In this document: positions 42,106-54,594 of the stretch, one piece after another
Layout of the letters: the number at the start of each line of letters is the position of its first letter
How positions within the stretch are numbered: the stretch's first letter is position 1
Source: Spinactinospora alkalitolerans
GTDB lineage: Bacteria; Actinomycetota; Actinomycetes; Streptosporangiales; Streptosporangiaceae
Reading direction: 5' to 3'
Assembly: GCF_013408795.1 (NCBI RefSeq)
Contig: NZ_JACCCC010000001.1
Span: forward strand, 5,208,001-5,272,000
DNA length: 64,000 nt
Position numbers and translations under genes: made by a program
Notes under the pieces: generated by a model
Databases searched by the model: none
What the model was told of the DNA's origin: nothing
Seen by the model: the letters and a program-made list of their open reading frames with translations, nothing else

Positions 42106-43221
42106 TCAGCGTCCGTCGCGCTCCTGGCTGCGGAGCCACCGGATCTCGGCGTCGACGAACTCCTCGATCTCACCGTCCAGAACGGCGCTGGTGTTGCCGG
42201 TCTCGACGTTGGTGCGCACGTCCTTGACGTTCTGGTAGGGGTGCAGCACGTAGTTGCGCATCTGGGTCCCCCAGCTGCTCGCCCCGTCGCCGCGCAGTTC
42301 GTTGATCTCGGCGCGCTCCTGCTGGCGCTTGCGCTCCAGCAGCTTGGCCTGCAGCACCGACATCGCGGTGGCCCGGTTCTGCAACTGGGACCGCTCATTC
42401 TGGCACGAGACGACGATGCCCGTGGGCGCGTGCGTGATCCGGACCGCGGAGTCGGTGGTGTTGACGCCCTGGCCGCCGGGACCGCTGGAGCGGTAGACGT
42501 CGATGCGCAGGTCGCTCTCGTCGATGTCGATGTGGTCGCTCTGCTCCACCACCGGCACGACGTCGACCCCGGCGAAGGAGGTCTGGCGGCGGTTCTGGTT
42601 GTCGAAGGGGGAGATGCGGACCAGCCGGTGCGTGCCGTGCTCGCCGCGCAGGGTGCCGTAGGCGAACGGCGCCCTGACCGTGAAGGTCGTGGACTTGATG
42701 CCGGCCTCTTCGGCGTAGGAGGTCTCGTAGACCTCCGTGGGGTAGCCGTGCCGCTCCGCCCAGCGCAGGTACATGCGCTGCAGCATCTGCGCCCAGTCGG
42801 CCGCGTCCACGCCGCCGGCCTGGGCGTTGATGCTGACCAGGGCTTCCCGCTCGTCGTAGGGGCCCGACAGCAGCGTGCGCACCTCCAGCTCGCCCACGTC
42901 CTTGCGCAGGGCCGCCAGCTCGGCCTGGGCCTCGGCCAGGGTGTCGGCGTCGTCCTCGGCCGCGGCCAGTTCGAACAGCACACCGATGTCGTCGACCCGT
43001 CGGCGGATGGCCTCGGCCCTGGTGACCTCGGTCTCCAGGTAGGACAGCCTGCGGGTGACCTTCTGGGCGTTGTCCTGGTCGTTCCACAGCTCGGGGTCGG
43101 CAGACTGCTCGCGCAGCTGTTCGATCTCCGTGCGCTTGGCATCGAGGTCCAGCACGGATTCCACGCTCGCCAGGGTCGACGAGAGTTCCTTGATCTGCTC
43201 TGCGGGGTCTAGATCTGCCAC
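42106..43221 (-). CDS. prfB: Peptide chain release factor 2
   Basis: 371 residues. The GGQ catalytic loop is in [16 protein letters not shown], and the UGA-reading tripeptide SPF is in [11 protein letters not shown]. The N-terminal coiled-coil domain is complete. The gene is continuous with no programmed +1 frameshift, as usual in actinobacteria. GTG start. Releases peptides at UGA and UAA. It begins the prfB-ftsE-ftsX-smpB block conserved in the group. Confidence 0.96.
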   Translation of the reverse strand: MADLDPAEQIKELSSTLASVESVLDLDAKRTEIEQLREQSADPELWNDQDNAQKVTRRLSYLETEVTRAEAIRRRVDDIGVLFELAAAEDDADTLAEAQAELAALRKDVGELEVRTLLSGPYDEREALVSINAQAGGVDAADWAQMLQRMYLRWAERHGYPTEVYETSYAEEAGIKSTTFTVRAPFAYGTLRGEHGTHRLVRISPFDNQNRRQTSFAGVDVVPVVEQSDHIDIDESDLRIDVYRSSGPGGQGVNTTDSAVRITHAPTGIVVSCQNERSQLQNRATAMSVLQAKLLERKRQQERAEINELRGDGASSWGTQMRNYVLHPYQNVKDVRTNVETGNTSAVLDGEIEEFVDAEIRWLRSQERDGR

Positions 43222-43342
43222 AAGGCCAGTGTAGGGGCGTCCGGAGACCGGCGGCCACGAGGACCGGCGCCCCGGCCGTTCGCGGGGGCGGGGAGGGGCG
43301 CGGCGCGGACCCGTAAGGCCGCGCGCCGCGCTCCCCGCCGGA

Positions 43343-46300
43343 TCAGCCGGAGGTCACCAGTGACCGCACCGAGCGCAGCGCCACCGACAGGGTGGCGAGG
43401 TCGAAGCGCTCGGTCTCCCAGATCTCGGAGAGCGTCTGGCCGGCCCTCCTGACCGCGGTCTCGTTCTGCTCCGTCCAGTGCGCGCGCAGCTCGTCGGGGC
43501 CCTCGCCGGAGTGCCCCGACATCAACACGTTGCGGGCGAGGTCGGCGTGGGCGGCGTAGAGGTCGTCGCGCACGGCGCCCCGCGCCATCGTGCTCCAGCG
43601 GTCGTCGCGCGGCAGGGCGATGATCCGCTCCCGCAGCCGGCTGATCTGCAATTGGTCGGCGAGGTCGAAGTAGACCTCGGCGACCTCGCGCAGCGGGCGG
43701 CCGGTCTGCTGGGAGACCTGGACCAGGTCGAACGTGGAGTAGGCCGGGACCATGCCGGCGACCCGCTCGGCGAGGTCCGCGGGCACGCCGCGCGCGGCGA
43801 ACCAGTCGCGGCGCTCGGTGAACGCCATCAGGTCGCGCCCCTGCAGCAGCTCGGGCAGTTGCGGCACGATCTCGGAGACGCCCTCGGCGAAGAACGCGAT
43901 CTCCTCGCCCAGGTCGAACAGCGACGGCCGGTTGTGCAGCAGCCAGCGGGCGGCGCGCTCGGTGAGCTTGCGCGCCTCCAGCAGCACCGCCAACTGGGTG
44001 TCGACGTCGATCCGGTGGTCGAGGGCGTCCACGGCCCGCCAGAGCTCGTCCAGCCCGAAGGCCTCCTTGGCCACCAGGTAGGCCCGCGCGATGTCGGCGG
44101 CACTGGCCCCGGTCTCCTCGTTGAGCCGGAAGGCGAACGTCGAGCCCGAGCGGTTCACCATGTCGTTGACCACGACGTTGGTGATGATCTCCCGGCACAG
44201 CGGGTGCCGCGGCATGGCGTCGGCGAAGCGCTCGCGCAGCGCCGACGGGAAGTAGCCGGTGAGCGTGCCGCGCAGGTACGGGTCGCCCGGCAGGTCCGAG
44301 CCGAGGATCTCCTCGGCCAGCGTGATCTTGGTGTAGGCGATGAGCGTGCCGAACTCCGGACCGGTCAGGCCCTGGCCGCTGGAGCGCCGCGCCGCGATGG
44401 CCTTGTCGTCGGGCAGGAACTCCAGCTTGCGCTTGAGGTGCCCGGAGCGCTCCAGCCGGCGCAGGTAGCGCGAGTGGACGTGCAGCATGCCGGTGGCCTG
44501 CTTGCGCGCCGCCGCCAGCACCACGTTCTGGTGGTGGTTGTCGCTCAGGACCAGGTCGGCGACCTCGTCGGTCATGCCGATGAAGAGCTCGTCGCGCTCC
44601 TCCTTGGAGAGCCGGCCGGCGCGGACCTCTCGGTCCAGCATGATCTTGATGTTGACCTCGTGGTCGGAGGTGTTCACGCCGGCGGAGTTGTCGACGAAGT
44701 CGGAGTTGACCCGGCCGCCGGCGAGCGCGAACTCGATCCGGGCCGCCTGGGTCAGCCCCAGGTTCCCCCCTTCGCCGACCACCTTGCAGCGCAGCTCCGG
44801 GGCGTCGACGCGCACGAGGTCGTTGGCCTTGTCGCCGACCGCGGCCTGCGTCTCGAAGGAGGCCTTGACGTAGGTGCCGATGCCGCCGTTCCACAGCAGG
44901 TCGACCGGCGCCCTGAGCACGCACTGGATGAGCTCGAACGGGGTGAGCGAGGTGACGTCCTCGTCGATGCCCAGCGCCGCGCGCACCTGCGGGGTGATCG
45001 GGATGGCCTTTGCGGTGCGCGGGTGCACGCCGCCGCCCTCGGAGATCAGCTTCTCGTCGTAGTCGGCCCAGGTGCTGCGGTTCAGCTCGAACAGCCGGCG
45101 CCGCTCGGCGAAGCCCACCGCGGGGTCGGGATCGGGGTCGAGGAAGACGTGCCGGTGGTCGAACGCCGCGACCAGCCGGATGTGCTCCGACAGCAGCATG
45201 CCGTTGCCGAACACGTCACCGGACATGTCTCCGATGCCGACGACGGTGAACTCCTGGCTCTGGACGTCGACGCCCATCTCCCGGAAGTGGTACTTCACCG
45301 ACTCCCACGCGCCGCGCGCGGTGATGCCCATGGCCTTGTGGTCGTAGCCGACCGAGCCGCCCGAGGCGAAGGCGTCGCCGAGCCAGAAACCGCGCTCGGC
45401 GGCGATCCGGTTGGCGATGTCGGAGAAGGACGCCGTGCCCTTGTCGGCCGCGACCACCAGGTAGGAGTCGTCGGCGTCGTAGCGGACGACGTCGTCGGGG
45501 TGCCGCACGTCGCCGTTGACCAGGTTGTCGGTGACGTCGAGCAGGCCGCTGATGAACTGCTCGTAGCAGGCCACCACCTCGGCCTGGACGGCGTCGCGGC
45601 CCCCTCCGGCGGGCAGCCGCTTGCAGACGAACCCGCCCTTGGCGCCGGTGGGCACGATGACGGCGTTCTTCACCGTCTGCGCCTTGACCAGGCCGAGGAT
45701 CTCGGTGCGGAAGTCCTCCGGCCGGTCCGACCAGCGCAGGCCGCCGCGGGCGACCGAGCCGAACCTCAGGTGGACGCCCTCGACCCGCGGCGAGTACACG
45801 TACATCTCGAACTTGGGCCGCGGCGCCGGCAGGTCGGGGATGCGCTGCGGGTCGAGCTTGTAGACCAGGTACGGCTTGCCGCCGACCTCGCCGTCGGCGT
45901 CGCGCTGGAAGTGGTTGGTGCGCAGCGTGGCCTCGATGGCCGCCAGGAAGGAGCGCAGGATGCGGTCCTGGTCGAGGCTGGCGACGAGGTCGAGCTCGCC
46001 GCGGACCTCCTCGGCGATGGCCTCGGAGCGCTCGTCGCGGCCGGCGCCGTGGTGCGGGTCGAAGCGCGACTCGAACAGCCGCACCAGCAGGTTGGCGATG
46101 TGCACGTTGGCGACGAGCACGTCGGCGATGTAGGCCGGGGTGAAGGTGCTGCCGGTCTGGCGCAGGTACTTGGCGTAGGCGCGCAGGATGGTGAGCTGGC
46201 GCCAGGTCAGGCCGGCCCGGATCACCAGCGCGTTGAAGCCGTCGGACTCGCCCTGGCCGAGCCACAGCGCGGTGAACGCGTCCTCGAACAGGAACTTCAG

Positions 46301-48226
46301 CCGGTTCTGCGCCATTTCGGTCGACTCGATCGGGGCCAGGCCGAAGTCGTAGATCCAGGCGCGGGCCGGGGCGCCCGGGGCCGGGCGCCCGCCGGCGCCG
46401 GTGACGCCGTAGGGCCGCTCGTCGACGACCTCGACGCCCATGTGCTCCAGCAGCGGCAGCACGCGCGACAGCGAGACGGGCTCGCCCGTGCGGTACATCT
46501 TGAACCGCCACTCGCCGGGGCCGGCGTCGGCCGGGCGGTAGAGGTTGACCGCGACCTCGTCGTCGCCCAGCGCGTCGATGCGGGAGATGTCGTCGACGGC
46601 GGTCTCGGCGCCGTTGTCGACCTTGTAGCCCTCGGGCAGCGCGTCGCCGTAGGCCTTCAGCAGTGCGGTGGCGCGGTCGGCGCCGAAGCGCGCGGTCAGC
46701 TCGGCGGAGAGGTCGTCGTTCCAGGACCGCGTGGCCTTGGCGACCTCGGCCTCCAGGGCCGCGTGGTCGAGGTCGGGCAGCGCCCGCCCCCGCTCGGCGC
46801 GCACCACCAGGTACAGTCGGGCCAGCGGGGCGGAGCCGACCATGACGCTGTGGTCCATGCTCGCGCCCTTGAACGCCTTGGACAGGACGTCCTGGATGTC
46901 CAGGCGGACCTGGGTGTTGTAGCGGTCGCGCGGCATGTAGACCAGGCACGACATGTAGCGCCCGTAGACGTCGCGGCGCAGGAAGAGCTTGGTGCCCCGG
47001 CGCTCGCGCAGCCGCAGCACGCCCAGCACGATCTGGTAGAGCTCCTCCACCGGCACCTGGAACAGCTCCTCGCGCGGGAAGCCCTCCAGGATCTCGATGA
47101 GGTCCTTGCCGTCGTAGCTCTCGGCGTCGAACCCGGCCAGCTCCAGGACCTCGGCCTGCTTGCGCTCCAGGATCGGGATCTGGGCGATGCTGGTGGTGAC
47201 CGCCTCGTGGGTGAACAGGCCGAGGAAGCGGCGCTCGCCGACGACCCGGCCCCGCGCGTCGAACCTCTTGACGCCGATGTAGTCGAGGTACTTGGGGCGG
47301 TGCACCGTGGCACGGGAGTTGGCCTTGGTGAGCACCAGCACGTGCGGCGCCCGCGCCCGCGCGCTCACCTCGGGGGGCAGCGCCGGGGTGCTCTCCGCCA
47401 TCGGCGCGTCCAGACGCTGCAGACCGAGGCCGGTGCCCGCGAGGGGCCGCAGCGTGTCGTTGCCGTCGTCGTCCTGGACGAGCGTGTACTCCCGGTAGCC
47501 CATGAAGGTGAAGTGCCGGTCGGCGGCCCAGCGCAGGAACTCGGCGCTCTCGGTGATCTCGCGCGGATCGACCCCGGCGGCGTTGAGCGCGTCGGCGGAG
47601 TCGGAGACCTCGTCGGCGAGCAGGACGGCGCGGCTGCGCATCTTCGCGGCGTCCTCGTCGACGTGGCGGACGTCGGTGAGGACCCGCTCCAGGTCGGCCT
47701 CCAGGTCCCTGAGGGCCGCGGGGTCGGCCTGCCGGTCGATTTCAAGGTGCATCCAGGACTCGGCCAGCGGAGCGAGCGTGTACTCGGCGGGCTCGACCTC
47801 GACGAGCCCGCCGGTCAGGTCGCGTTCGACCCGCAGCTGGGGGTGGATGATCAGCTGGACCCCGATGTCGTGCCGGGCCAGCTCCATGGTGACGGAGCTG
47901 ACCAGGAACGGGGCGTCGTCGGTCACGATGTCGACCACGGAGTGCCCGACGTCGCGGCCGATCTCGGCGCTGTCGGGGGTGAAGGCCCTGACCTTGGCCC
48001 GGCCCTGCCCTCGGTGCGCCCCGAGGTTCCAGTGCGCCATCGCGGGGCCGCAGATCTCGGCGTTGCCGCGCTCCTTGAGCTCTTCGGGGGCGACGTGTCG
48101 GTAGTACAGCCGGAGGAAGTGCTCGATCCGGCCGAGCTCGTGCGGTGATCCGCCGGATGGCTCGGACCACTCCGTGACCGCGTCACGCAGTAGCTGGTCC
48201 TTCACGGCGTCAGACTGCCCGGACAT
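43343..48226 (-). CDS. gdh: NAD-specific glutamate dehydrogenase, 180-kDa class
   Basis: 1627 residues. A long N-terminal regulatory part (ACT-like segments, [19 protein letters not shown]) precedes the dehydrogenase core: [35 protein letters not shown] with the catalytic Lys, and [15 protein letters not shown] for NAD binding. A C-terminal helical domain follows. This is the GDH_2 family described from Streptomyces; it deaminates glutamate to 2-oxoglutarate, mainly in catabolism. The ATG at 48226 follows AAAGGAG and gives the usual length; the frame continues upstream to 48409. It may act with pruA (52738), which makes glutamate from proline. Confidence 0.95.
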   Translation of the reverse strand: MSGQSDAVKDQLLRDAVTEWSEPSGGSPHELGRIEHFLRLYYRHVAPEELKERGNAEICGPAMAHWNLGAHRGQGRAKVRAFTPDSAEIGRDVGHSVVDIVTDDAPFLVSSVTMELARHDIGVQLIIHPQLRVERDLTGGLVEVEPAEYTLAPLAESWMHLEIDRQADPAALRDLEADLERVLTDVRHVDEDAAKMRSRAVLLADEVSDSADALNAAGVDPREITESAEFLRWAADRHFTFMGYREYTLVQDDDGNDTLRPLAGTGLGLQRLDAPMAESTPALPPEVSARARAPHVLVLTKANSRATVHRPKYLDYIGVKRFDARGRVVGERRFLGLFTHEAVTTSIAQIPILERKQAEVLELAGFDAESYDGKDLIEILEGFPREELFQVPVEELYQIVLGVLRLRERRGTKLFLRRDVYGRYMSCLVYMPRDRYNTQVRLDIQDVLSKAFKGASMDHSVMVGSAPLARLYLVVRAERGRALPDLDHAALEAEVAKATRSWNDDLSAELTARFGADRATALLKAYGDALPEGYKVDNGAETAVDDISRIDALGDDEVAVNLYRPADAGPGEWRFKMYRTGEPVSLSRVLPLLEHMGVEVVDERPYGVTGAGGRPAPGAPARAWIYDFGLAPIESTEMAQNRLKFLFEDAFTALWLGQGESDGFNALVIRAGLTWRQLTILRAYAKYLRQTGSTFTPAYIADVLVANVHIANLLVRLFESRFDPHHGAGRDERSEAIAEEVRGELDLVASLDQDRILRSFLAAIEATLRTNHFQRDADGEVGGKPYLVYKLDPQRIPDLPAPRPKFEMYVYSPRVEGVHLRFGSVARGGLRWSDRPEDFRTEILGLVKAQTVKNAVIVPTGAKGGFVCKRLPAGGGRDAVQAEVVACYEQFISGLLDVTDNLVNGDVRHPDDVVRYDADDSYLVVAADKGTASFSDIANRIAAERGFWLGDAFASGGSVGYDHKAMGITARGAWESVKYHFREMGVDVQSQEFTVVGIGDMSGDVFGNGMLLSEHIRLVAAFDHRHVFLDPDPDPAVGFAERRRLFELNRSTWADYDEKLISEGGGVHPRTAKAIPITPQVRAALGIDEDVTSLTPFELIQCVLRAPVDLLWNGGIGTYVKASFETQAAVGDKANDLVRVDAPELRCKVVGEGGNLGLTQAARIEFALAGGRVNSDFVDNSAGVNTSDHEVNIKIMLDREVRAGRLSKEERDELFIGMTDEVADLVLSDNHHQNVVLAAARKQATGMLHVHSRYLRRLERSGHLKRKLEFLPDDKAIAARRSSGQGLTGPEFGTLIAYTKITLAEEILGSDLPGDPYLRGTLTGYFPSALRERFADAMPRHPLCREIITNVVVNDMVNRSGSTFAFRLNEETGASAADIARAYLVAKEAFGLDELWRAVDALDHRIDVDTQLAVLLEARKLTERAARWLLHNRPSLFDLGEEIAFFAEGVSEIVPQLPELLQGRDLMAFTERRDWFAARGVPADLAERVAGMVPAYSTFDLVQVSQQTGRPLREVAEVYFDLADQLQISRLRERIIALPRDDRWSTMARGAVRDDLYAAHADLARNVLMSGHSGEGPDELRAHWTEQNETAVRRAGQTLSEIWETERFDLATLSVALRSVRSLVTSG

Positions 48227-48608
48227 GTGCGATCTCACTCCTTTGTGAGCCGTCGGGGGTTGGCTGTGCTCGTCCCTCTGCCCGGAATCCTGCCCGGACA
48301 TCGGGTGATGTGAACTGTGCTGGCTCATGGGGCCGCCGTGAATCGGGCGGCCGTTCGCCGCGTTGTCGGATTCGGTGAACCGGCAACCTGTGCGCACAGG
48401 TCGAGGCATCGGTGGATGGACGTCCTTGTCCGTTCCATGCCATGGCCCAGGCTACTGCGTTTCGCGGCGCCCAACAGTGATCAACACCACTAACGGTGCG
48501 TTTCGCACATTAGGAGCGGATTGCTCGTGAGATCTCTTCATCTGCGACGGTACGCGGGGGATCCGCGCCGTTCCACGGGCCGACCGCATCCGGACAGCGC
48601 ACCGGACA
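48227..48608. other. Intergenic region with candidate gdh promoter
   Basis: On the minus strand TAGCCT (48449-48454) is a good -10 with TGTTGG 16 bp upstream. This predicts a 5' leader of about 215 nt, within which alternative in-frame gdh starts occur (48409, 48328). No other element is recognised up to 48608. Confidence 0.4.
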
Positions 48609-50090
48609 TCATCGCAGGACGCAGCCGCCGTCGCCCAGGACCGTGACCCGGTCGCCGAGCGGCCACGCCCCGGCGCGCGCCGGGTCCTCCCCGCCGCCGG
48701 GCCCCGCCGGGTCGACCGGCATCGAGGGCATCGGGCGGGTGATGATCGGTCCGCCGTCCCTGAGCTCCACCCGGGCGCCCAGGCAGCGGGCCGCGATCAC
48801 CCCTGCGCGCGCCGGCAGCAGCGGCGAGGGGCCCGCGAGCTCGGCGCACAGTTCGGCGCAGGCCCACGCGGGCCCCAGCAGCACGTCGCGCTTGACGTCG
48901 CGGTAGACCCAGGCCGACGTCTCGGGCGACGGCGTCGGGCCCCAGGAGCCGATGCCGCGCAGCCGCTCCAGCGCCAGCCCGTCCGCCCCCGCGCCGGCGC
49001 GCGCGCACGCGTCGAGGTGCCGGGCGTCGAGGCCGAGATGGTCGGCCCCCTCCTCGTCGGCGATCCGCCAGAGCCGCCCCGGCTCCGGTCCGGCGTCGCC
49101 GCTGTCGTACAGGAGCACGGTCGCGCCGGCCAGCAATCCGCCGACCAGGTGGTTCCACGTCGTCGAACCGGTGTCGGCCTGCAGGAGGAGGACGTCGCCC
49201 CGACCGATGTCGCGGTGCAGGACGAGCGTCTTGAGATGCTCCAGGACGATGCCGCCGTGGCCGTGCGCGACGGGGCGGGGCGCTCCGGTCGCGTCGGCCG
49301 CGTCCAGGACCCACAGCGGGTGGTCGAAGCCGACCGCGGTGTAGGCCGGCTCCCTGGCCGCGCCGCCGGCGCCGAGGTCGGCCCAGGCGACGGCGCCGGG
49401 AAGGTCTCCCACGACGGTCGGCGGGCCGGTCGGCGCGGACCGGAGCTCCTCGGCCGCCGCGGGATCGGAGGTGAACAGCACCTTGGGGCCGATCCGGGCG
49501 GGGGCGGCGGCCCCGGTGCCGGGCCCGGGCGGGCGGACCGACCAGACCGCCCCGATGGCCGCGGCGGCCAGGAAGGCGATCAGCGCCTCGGGGGCGTTGG
49601 GCAGGCGGCCGGCCACGTGGTCGCCCTGCTCGACACCGAGGTCGCGCAGCCCTGCGGCGACGCGCGCGGTCTCGGCGGCGAGTTCGGCCCAAGTGATCGC
49701 GGTGCGTCCGCCGGAGGCCGAGCGGGCGATGACGGCCGGGGCGCCGGGGTTGGTGCGGGCGTGCCGCAGCGCGTTGCGCGCGTAGTTGAGGGTCGCCCCG
49801 GGGAACCAGCGGGCGCCGGACGCCGCCGCGTCGCGCACCGGTCCGGCCCCGCGCTCCCCCGCGACGCCGAAGTAGGCCCAGACCGACTCCCAGAACGCGT
49901 CCACCTCCGTGACCGACCACCGCCACAGCTCCCCGTAGGAGCCCAGCAGCAGCCCCCGGTCGCGGGCCAGCCAGTCCATGTAGGCGGTGACGCGGGCGTT
50001 CTCGCGTTCGGCTGTGCCGGGTTCCCACAGCAGCGCCCGGTCCGCCTTCGTCGAGGGGGGTGCGGGGGACGCGGCGGGTTCGGTCGGCAT
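48609..50090 (-). CDS. Degenerate, truncated acetoacetyl-CoA-synthetase-like protein
   Basis: About 493 residues that align with the first three-quarters of acetoacetyl-CoA synthetase: WFPGATLNYARNALRH, HGHGGIVLEHLKTLVLH and TTWNHLVGGLLAGATVLLYD are family blocks. Two things are wrong. The AMP-binding P-loop YSSGTTGxPK reads DAADATGAPR, and the protein stops after GDRVTVLGDGG, so the ~150-residue C-terminal domain with the catalytic lysine is absent. The reading frame is otherwise clean. It is probably inactive as a ligase: either a pseudoenzyme or a recently degenerating gene. The ATG at 50090 has GGAGG 11 bases upstream. No downstream remnant of the C-terminus was recognised. Confidence 0.65.
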   Translation of the reverse strand: MPTEPAASPAPPSTKADRALLWEPGTAERENARVTAYMDWLARDRGLLLGSYGELWRWSVTEVDAFWESVWAYFGVAGERGAGPVRDAAASGARWFPGATLNYARNALRHARTNPGAPAVIARSASGGRTAITWAELAAETARVAAGLRDLGVEQGDHVAGRLPNAPEALIAFLAAAAIGAVWSVRPPGPGTGAAAPARIGPKVLFTSDPAAAEELRSAPTGPPTVVGDLPGAVAWADLGAGGAAREPAYTAVGFDHPLWVLDAADATGAPRPVAHGHGGIVLEHLKTLVLHRDIGRGDVLLLQADTGSTTWNHLVGGLLAGATVLLYDSGDAGPEPGRLWRIADEEGADHLGLDARHLDACARAGAGADGLALERLRGIGSWGPTPSPETSAWVYRDVKRDVLLGPAWACAELCAELAGPSPLLPARAGVIAARCLGARVELRDGGPIITRPMPSMPVDPAGPGGGEDPARAGAWPLGDRVTVLGDGGCVLR

Positions 50091-50184
50091 GGCGGCATCA
50101 TCCTCCGTGCGCGTTCGGCTGCGGCGGTCCACCGCTTCTCATGCCAGCGCGCCCCGGACGCCAAACCTTGCGCCGGGGCTGGTT

Positions 50185-50904
50185 TCAGGTGGCGCCGGGG
50201 TCCTCCGTCGCCGACCGGATCGCGTTCAGCAGCGCCTGCGGGTCGGTGAGGTCGTCGAGCACGTGGACGGCTCCGGCCGCGCGCAGCTGCGACTCGGTGG
50301 CCGACCCGCTGACGACCGCGATCGGCGTGGCCCTGCCGATGCAGGCGGCCTCGACGTCGCGCACCGACTCGCTGATGTAGACCGTGCTCGCCTCGGGGAA
50401 CGCCCGCCCGTGGGCCTCTTCGGCGCGCATCCGGGTGAACTGGATGAGGCTGGCCTTGGGGTAGTGCTCGGAGCCGAAGCCGCCGATGCTCAGGTCCAGG
50501 TGGCCGTCGAGCCCGAACGCGGCCAGCTTGGCGACCGCGTTGGACATGATCGTGCCCGTGACGACGCTCTGGAGGGTGTCCTCCAGCCGCCCGACGGCGG
50601 CCAGCGCCGCCTCGGCGCCGGGCATGGCGCGGCCCTTGGCCTGGAGCCGGTCGCGGCGCCGGGCGAACGACTCCCCCAGCGCATCGGTGAAGTCGGGCAG
50701 CGGGTCGGTATCGGGGTCGATCCCGACGTCGTTGCGCGCCAGGAACTCGAAGAAGATCTCGGAATCGGTGCGCCCCGCGGTCGGTGCCAGGTAGACCAGC
50801 GGGCTGCCGGTGACCTTCTCGAAGGCCTCGGCGTAGGCCGCGCGCATCACCTGGGCGACGTCAACGAGGGTGAGGTCGATATTCCACAACACCAGCCGGC
50901 TAAT
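50185..50904 (-). CDS. HAD-like protein with substituted nucleophile
   Basis: About 239 residues with the HAD cap-type fold. Motif I reads LVLWNIDLTL: the nucleophilic Asp (WDIDxTL) is Asn (AAT codon). Motif II Thr (SVVTGTIMSN) and motif III Lys (HYPKASL) are kept, but motif IV is VYISESVRDV instead of a GDxxxD type. Phosphatase activity is doubtful. The start is unusual. AAGGAG (50911-50916) is followed after 6 bases by ATT AGC CGG CTG GTG, so an ATT start at 50904 fits best; the first GTG (50892) is too far, and upstream in-frame codons to 51018 lack family similarity. Confidence 0.6.
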   Translation of the reverse strand: MSRLVLWNIDLTLVDVAQVMRAAYAEAFEKVTGSPLVYLAPTAGRTDSEIFFEFLARNDVGIDPDTDPLPDFTDALGESFARRRDRLQAKGRAMPGAEAALAAVGRLEDTLQSVVTGTIMSNAVAKLAAFGLDGHLDLSIGGFGSEHYPKASLIQFTRMRAEEAHGRAFPEASTVYISESVRDVEAACIGRATPIAVVSGSATESQLRAAGAVHVLDDLTDPQALLNAIRSATEDPGAT

Positions 50905-51068
50905 GGGAGGCTCCTTGGGTGCTCGAGGGGGCCGTCCTTGCTCGTCTATAGTGCCGCACGGTCGGCTCCCCGACCGGACGGAGCCCGCGGGAACCGGCGG
51001 GCGGTCCGCCCCGTCCACATCAGTGGCGCGGCGGGGTCGGCGCCCGCGCGGTCCGCGCCGGTGGCGGG

Positions 51069-51106
51069 GAGCACGGTCGGCGGCGCGCCGCCGACCGCGG
51101 CCGTGC
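51069..51106. repeat. Large palindrome upstream of the coiled-coil gene
   Basis: CGGTCGGCGGCG/CGCCGCCGACCG (51074-51097) is a perfect 24-bp palindrome, bordered by GGAGCACGG and CCGTGCTCC. A smaller CGGTCGG/CCGACCG repeat lies at 50958. Terminator or operator cannot be told apart. Confidence 0.45.
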
Positions 51107-51164
51107 TCCGGGACGCGCCCCGGACCATCCCCCTGACCTGCGCGGACGAACGGACGGAGACACG

Positions 51165-52718
51165 ATGGTCGATTCGGACCTCGGCGGCCTGATCGCCGAC
51201 GCGCGGCAGAACCGCAGGCTGGACGCGCTGCAGGAGGAGCTCTCCAGCGCCAGGGCCAACGCGCGCGCCCAGGACCGGCGGCTGCGCTCCGAGCTCAGCC
51301 GGGTCCAGGGGACGCTGGAGCAGCGGTTGGACCGGATGTCGGCCAGCTTCGACGCCTTCGTCGAGCTCAGCGACGTGCGTGCGCTGCTCGCCATGTTCGA
51401 CGAGCCCGCGCTGGCCCGGCACCGCGCCGGCCAGCTCCTGGACGGCACCGCACCCGCCTCGCTGGAGCTGCCGGACGTGCCCGGCTACTGGCTGGTGCCC
51501 GCCGCCCGGGGGCTGCACGTCGCGCTGCGCGGCGACGTCGGCGCCGCCCGGCGCCACTTCACCGAGGCCGCCCAGCGCGACGCGCTGAGCAGCGGCGTGT
51601 TCGCCCTGCTCGGGACGGCGACCGCCGGACCGGGCCCCGATCCCGGGCGCGCGGCCCCGTTCGCCGACTGGATCCTGCCCCGGCTGCTGCCGGAGCTCCC
51701 CGACGAGGTCGCCCGCGACCAGCGGGCGCTGTGGCTGCTGGCCGCCGACGGCCTCCTGGGCGCCGGCGCGCGGGAGCTGCTGCACGGGCACGCGGCCGCC
51801 GCCCTGGACCGCGGGACCGACCCCTCCGCCGACGTCGCCTTCTGGGAGGCCTTCGAGCCGACCGGGGACGTGCCCAAGGCGCCGAGCGGCCTCGAGGGGA
51901 CCCGGGCCGTGCTGGAGCAGACGGGCGCGGCCTCCCGGCTCGCCGCGCTGCGCGCCTGGCTGGAGGAGTCGTTGCGGGCCGGGGAGGAGGCGCCGGCGCC
52001 GGACCCCTCGGTGGCGGAGACGCTGCGGCTGCTGGTGGCCGAGGGCAGCGCCGAGGAGGTCCCCCTGCTCGTCCGGGTCGCGCAGTTGCGCCGGGTGGTG
52101 GAGAGCAACGGCGGGGCCTCCCCCGATGAACCGGTGCCGACGTGGCGGGACCCCGCCGGGGAGACCCTCGCCCTGCTTCGCGAGGACGCCGCCGGCTCCG
52201 GCGTTCCCGCGGCGCGGCGCGCGTTCGCCATCGGCGTGCACGCCCCGCGGATCCTCGCCGCGGCCGAACGGCTCGCCGCTCAGGGGCGCAGGACCCCTGA
52301 CGACGCGGCCGTCGCCGTGCACCGCCGGCACCGGGTGACCGTCACCGGGCGGGGCCCCGACGACGCGGAGCTGCGCGCGGCCGAGGCCCGGCTGGAGCGG
52401 GAGTACGCCTACAGCGGGAAGGGCAACCTCTACGCCGCCATCAGCGCGGGCGCAGCGGTCGTGCTGGCCGTGGTCGCGTTCGCGGTCGAACCGGGGATCC
52501 ACGTCCTGACCGTCGCCGCCGCCGCGGTGGCGGTGTGGCAGTGGCTGAAGGGGCAGCGGGAGCGGGACGGCGCGGCCGAGGCCCTCGAGCACGAGCGGGC
52601 GCGGCTGCGCGCGCGGGTGGCGGCCGGGGCCGCGAACTGGCGGGACCTGACCGAGCGCGCGAACGCGCTGGCGGCCGGGGCCGGCCGCGACCTCGCCGCG
52701 ATCCGCGCCCTGCTCTGA
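51165..52718 (+). CDS. Coiled-coil membrane protein of unknown function
   Basis: 517 residues. The first ~65 residues form a coiled coil (LQEELSSARANARAQDRRLR). A long alanine-rich helical region follows, with TPR-like helices in places (GDVGAARRHFTEAAQRDALS). Near residue 425 there are two membrane helices (AAISAGAAVVLAVVAFAV and VLTVAAAAVAVWQWL), then a C-terminal coiled coil (EALEHERARLRARVAAGAAN). No enzymatic motif is seen. Topology would put both coiled coils in the cytoplasm. It is read alone behind a large palindrome, and converges with pruA across a small hairpin. Confidence 0.65.
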   Translation: MVDSDLGGLIADARQNRRLDALQEELSSARANARAQDRRLRSELSRVQGTLEQRLDRMSASFDAFVELSDVRALLAMFDEPALARHRAGQLLDGTAPASLELPDVPGYWLVPAARGLHVALRGDVGAARRHFTEAAQRDALSSGVFALLGTATAGPGPDPGRAAPFADWILPRLLPELPDEVARDQRALWLLAADGLLGAGARELLHGHAAAALDRGTDPSADVAFWEAFEPTGDVPKAPSGLEGTRAVLEQTGAASRLAALRAWLEESLRAGEEAPAPDPSVAETLRLLVAEGSAEEVPLLVRVAQLRRVVESNGGASPDEPVPTWRDPAGETLALLREDAAGSGVPAARRAFAIGVHAPRILAAAERLAAQGRRTPDDAAVAVHRRHRVTVTGRGPDDAELRAAEARLEREYAYSGKGNLYAAISAGAAVVLAVVAFAVEPGIHVLTVAAAAVAVWQWLKGQRERDGAAEALEHERARLRARVAAGAANWRDLTERANALAAGAGRDLAAIRALL

Positions 52719-52721
52719 AAG

Positions 52722-52737
52722 CCCCGCGCCCGCGGGG
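52722..52737. terminator. Bidirectional hairpin between convergent genes
   Basis: CCCCGCG and CGCGGGG around a 2-nt loop (shorter stem in practice), directly between the stop at 52718 and the pruA stop at 52738. Confidence 0.4.
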
Positions 52738-54369
<1,632 letters not shown>

Positions 54370-54474
54370 ACGAGGCCTCCCGGCCGGATCGCGGCAGAAC
54401 GCCCGGGCCCGAGAACCGCACCACGCCCCGGACCCGCGTTTTCGGCAACCCCTACCCGCAGACGCCCCGTCCGT

Positions 54475-54560
54475 ATCGCTGAGCCGCAAGCTCCGCGGTG
54501 ACTGGGCGATCCTCTCGCACGCCACTTTCGAGCCGGGGCGGGCCTGACAGACCCCCTTGG
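54475..54560. repeat. Partial copy of the dispersed hairpin repeat
   Basis: CCGCGGTGACTGGGCGATCC and the following CTCTCGCAC match the units at 12.18 kb and 18.99 kb, but the second half diverges. It lies upstream of pruA and downstream of the DUF6912-like gene; the rest of 54370-54594 is featureless. Confidence 0.5.
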
Positions 54561-54594
54561 GCCGGGGTCGGAGGTCAAGTCCGAGATCGCCGCG

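Noticed and set aside
42106-43221. Programmed +1 frameshift in prfB
   Set aside because: The reading frame is continuous from the GTG start through the SPF and GGQ motifs; no internal UGA with a Shine-Dalgarno-like stimulator is present.
48227-48409. N-terminal extension of glutamate dehydrogenase to the ATG at 48409
   Set aside because: The extra 61 residues are low-complexity and unlike the family, and the ATG at 48226 has a good ribosome site and gives the usual length.
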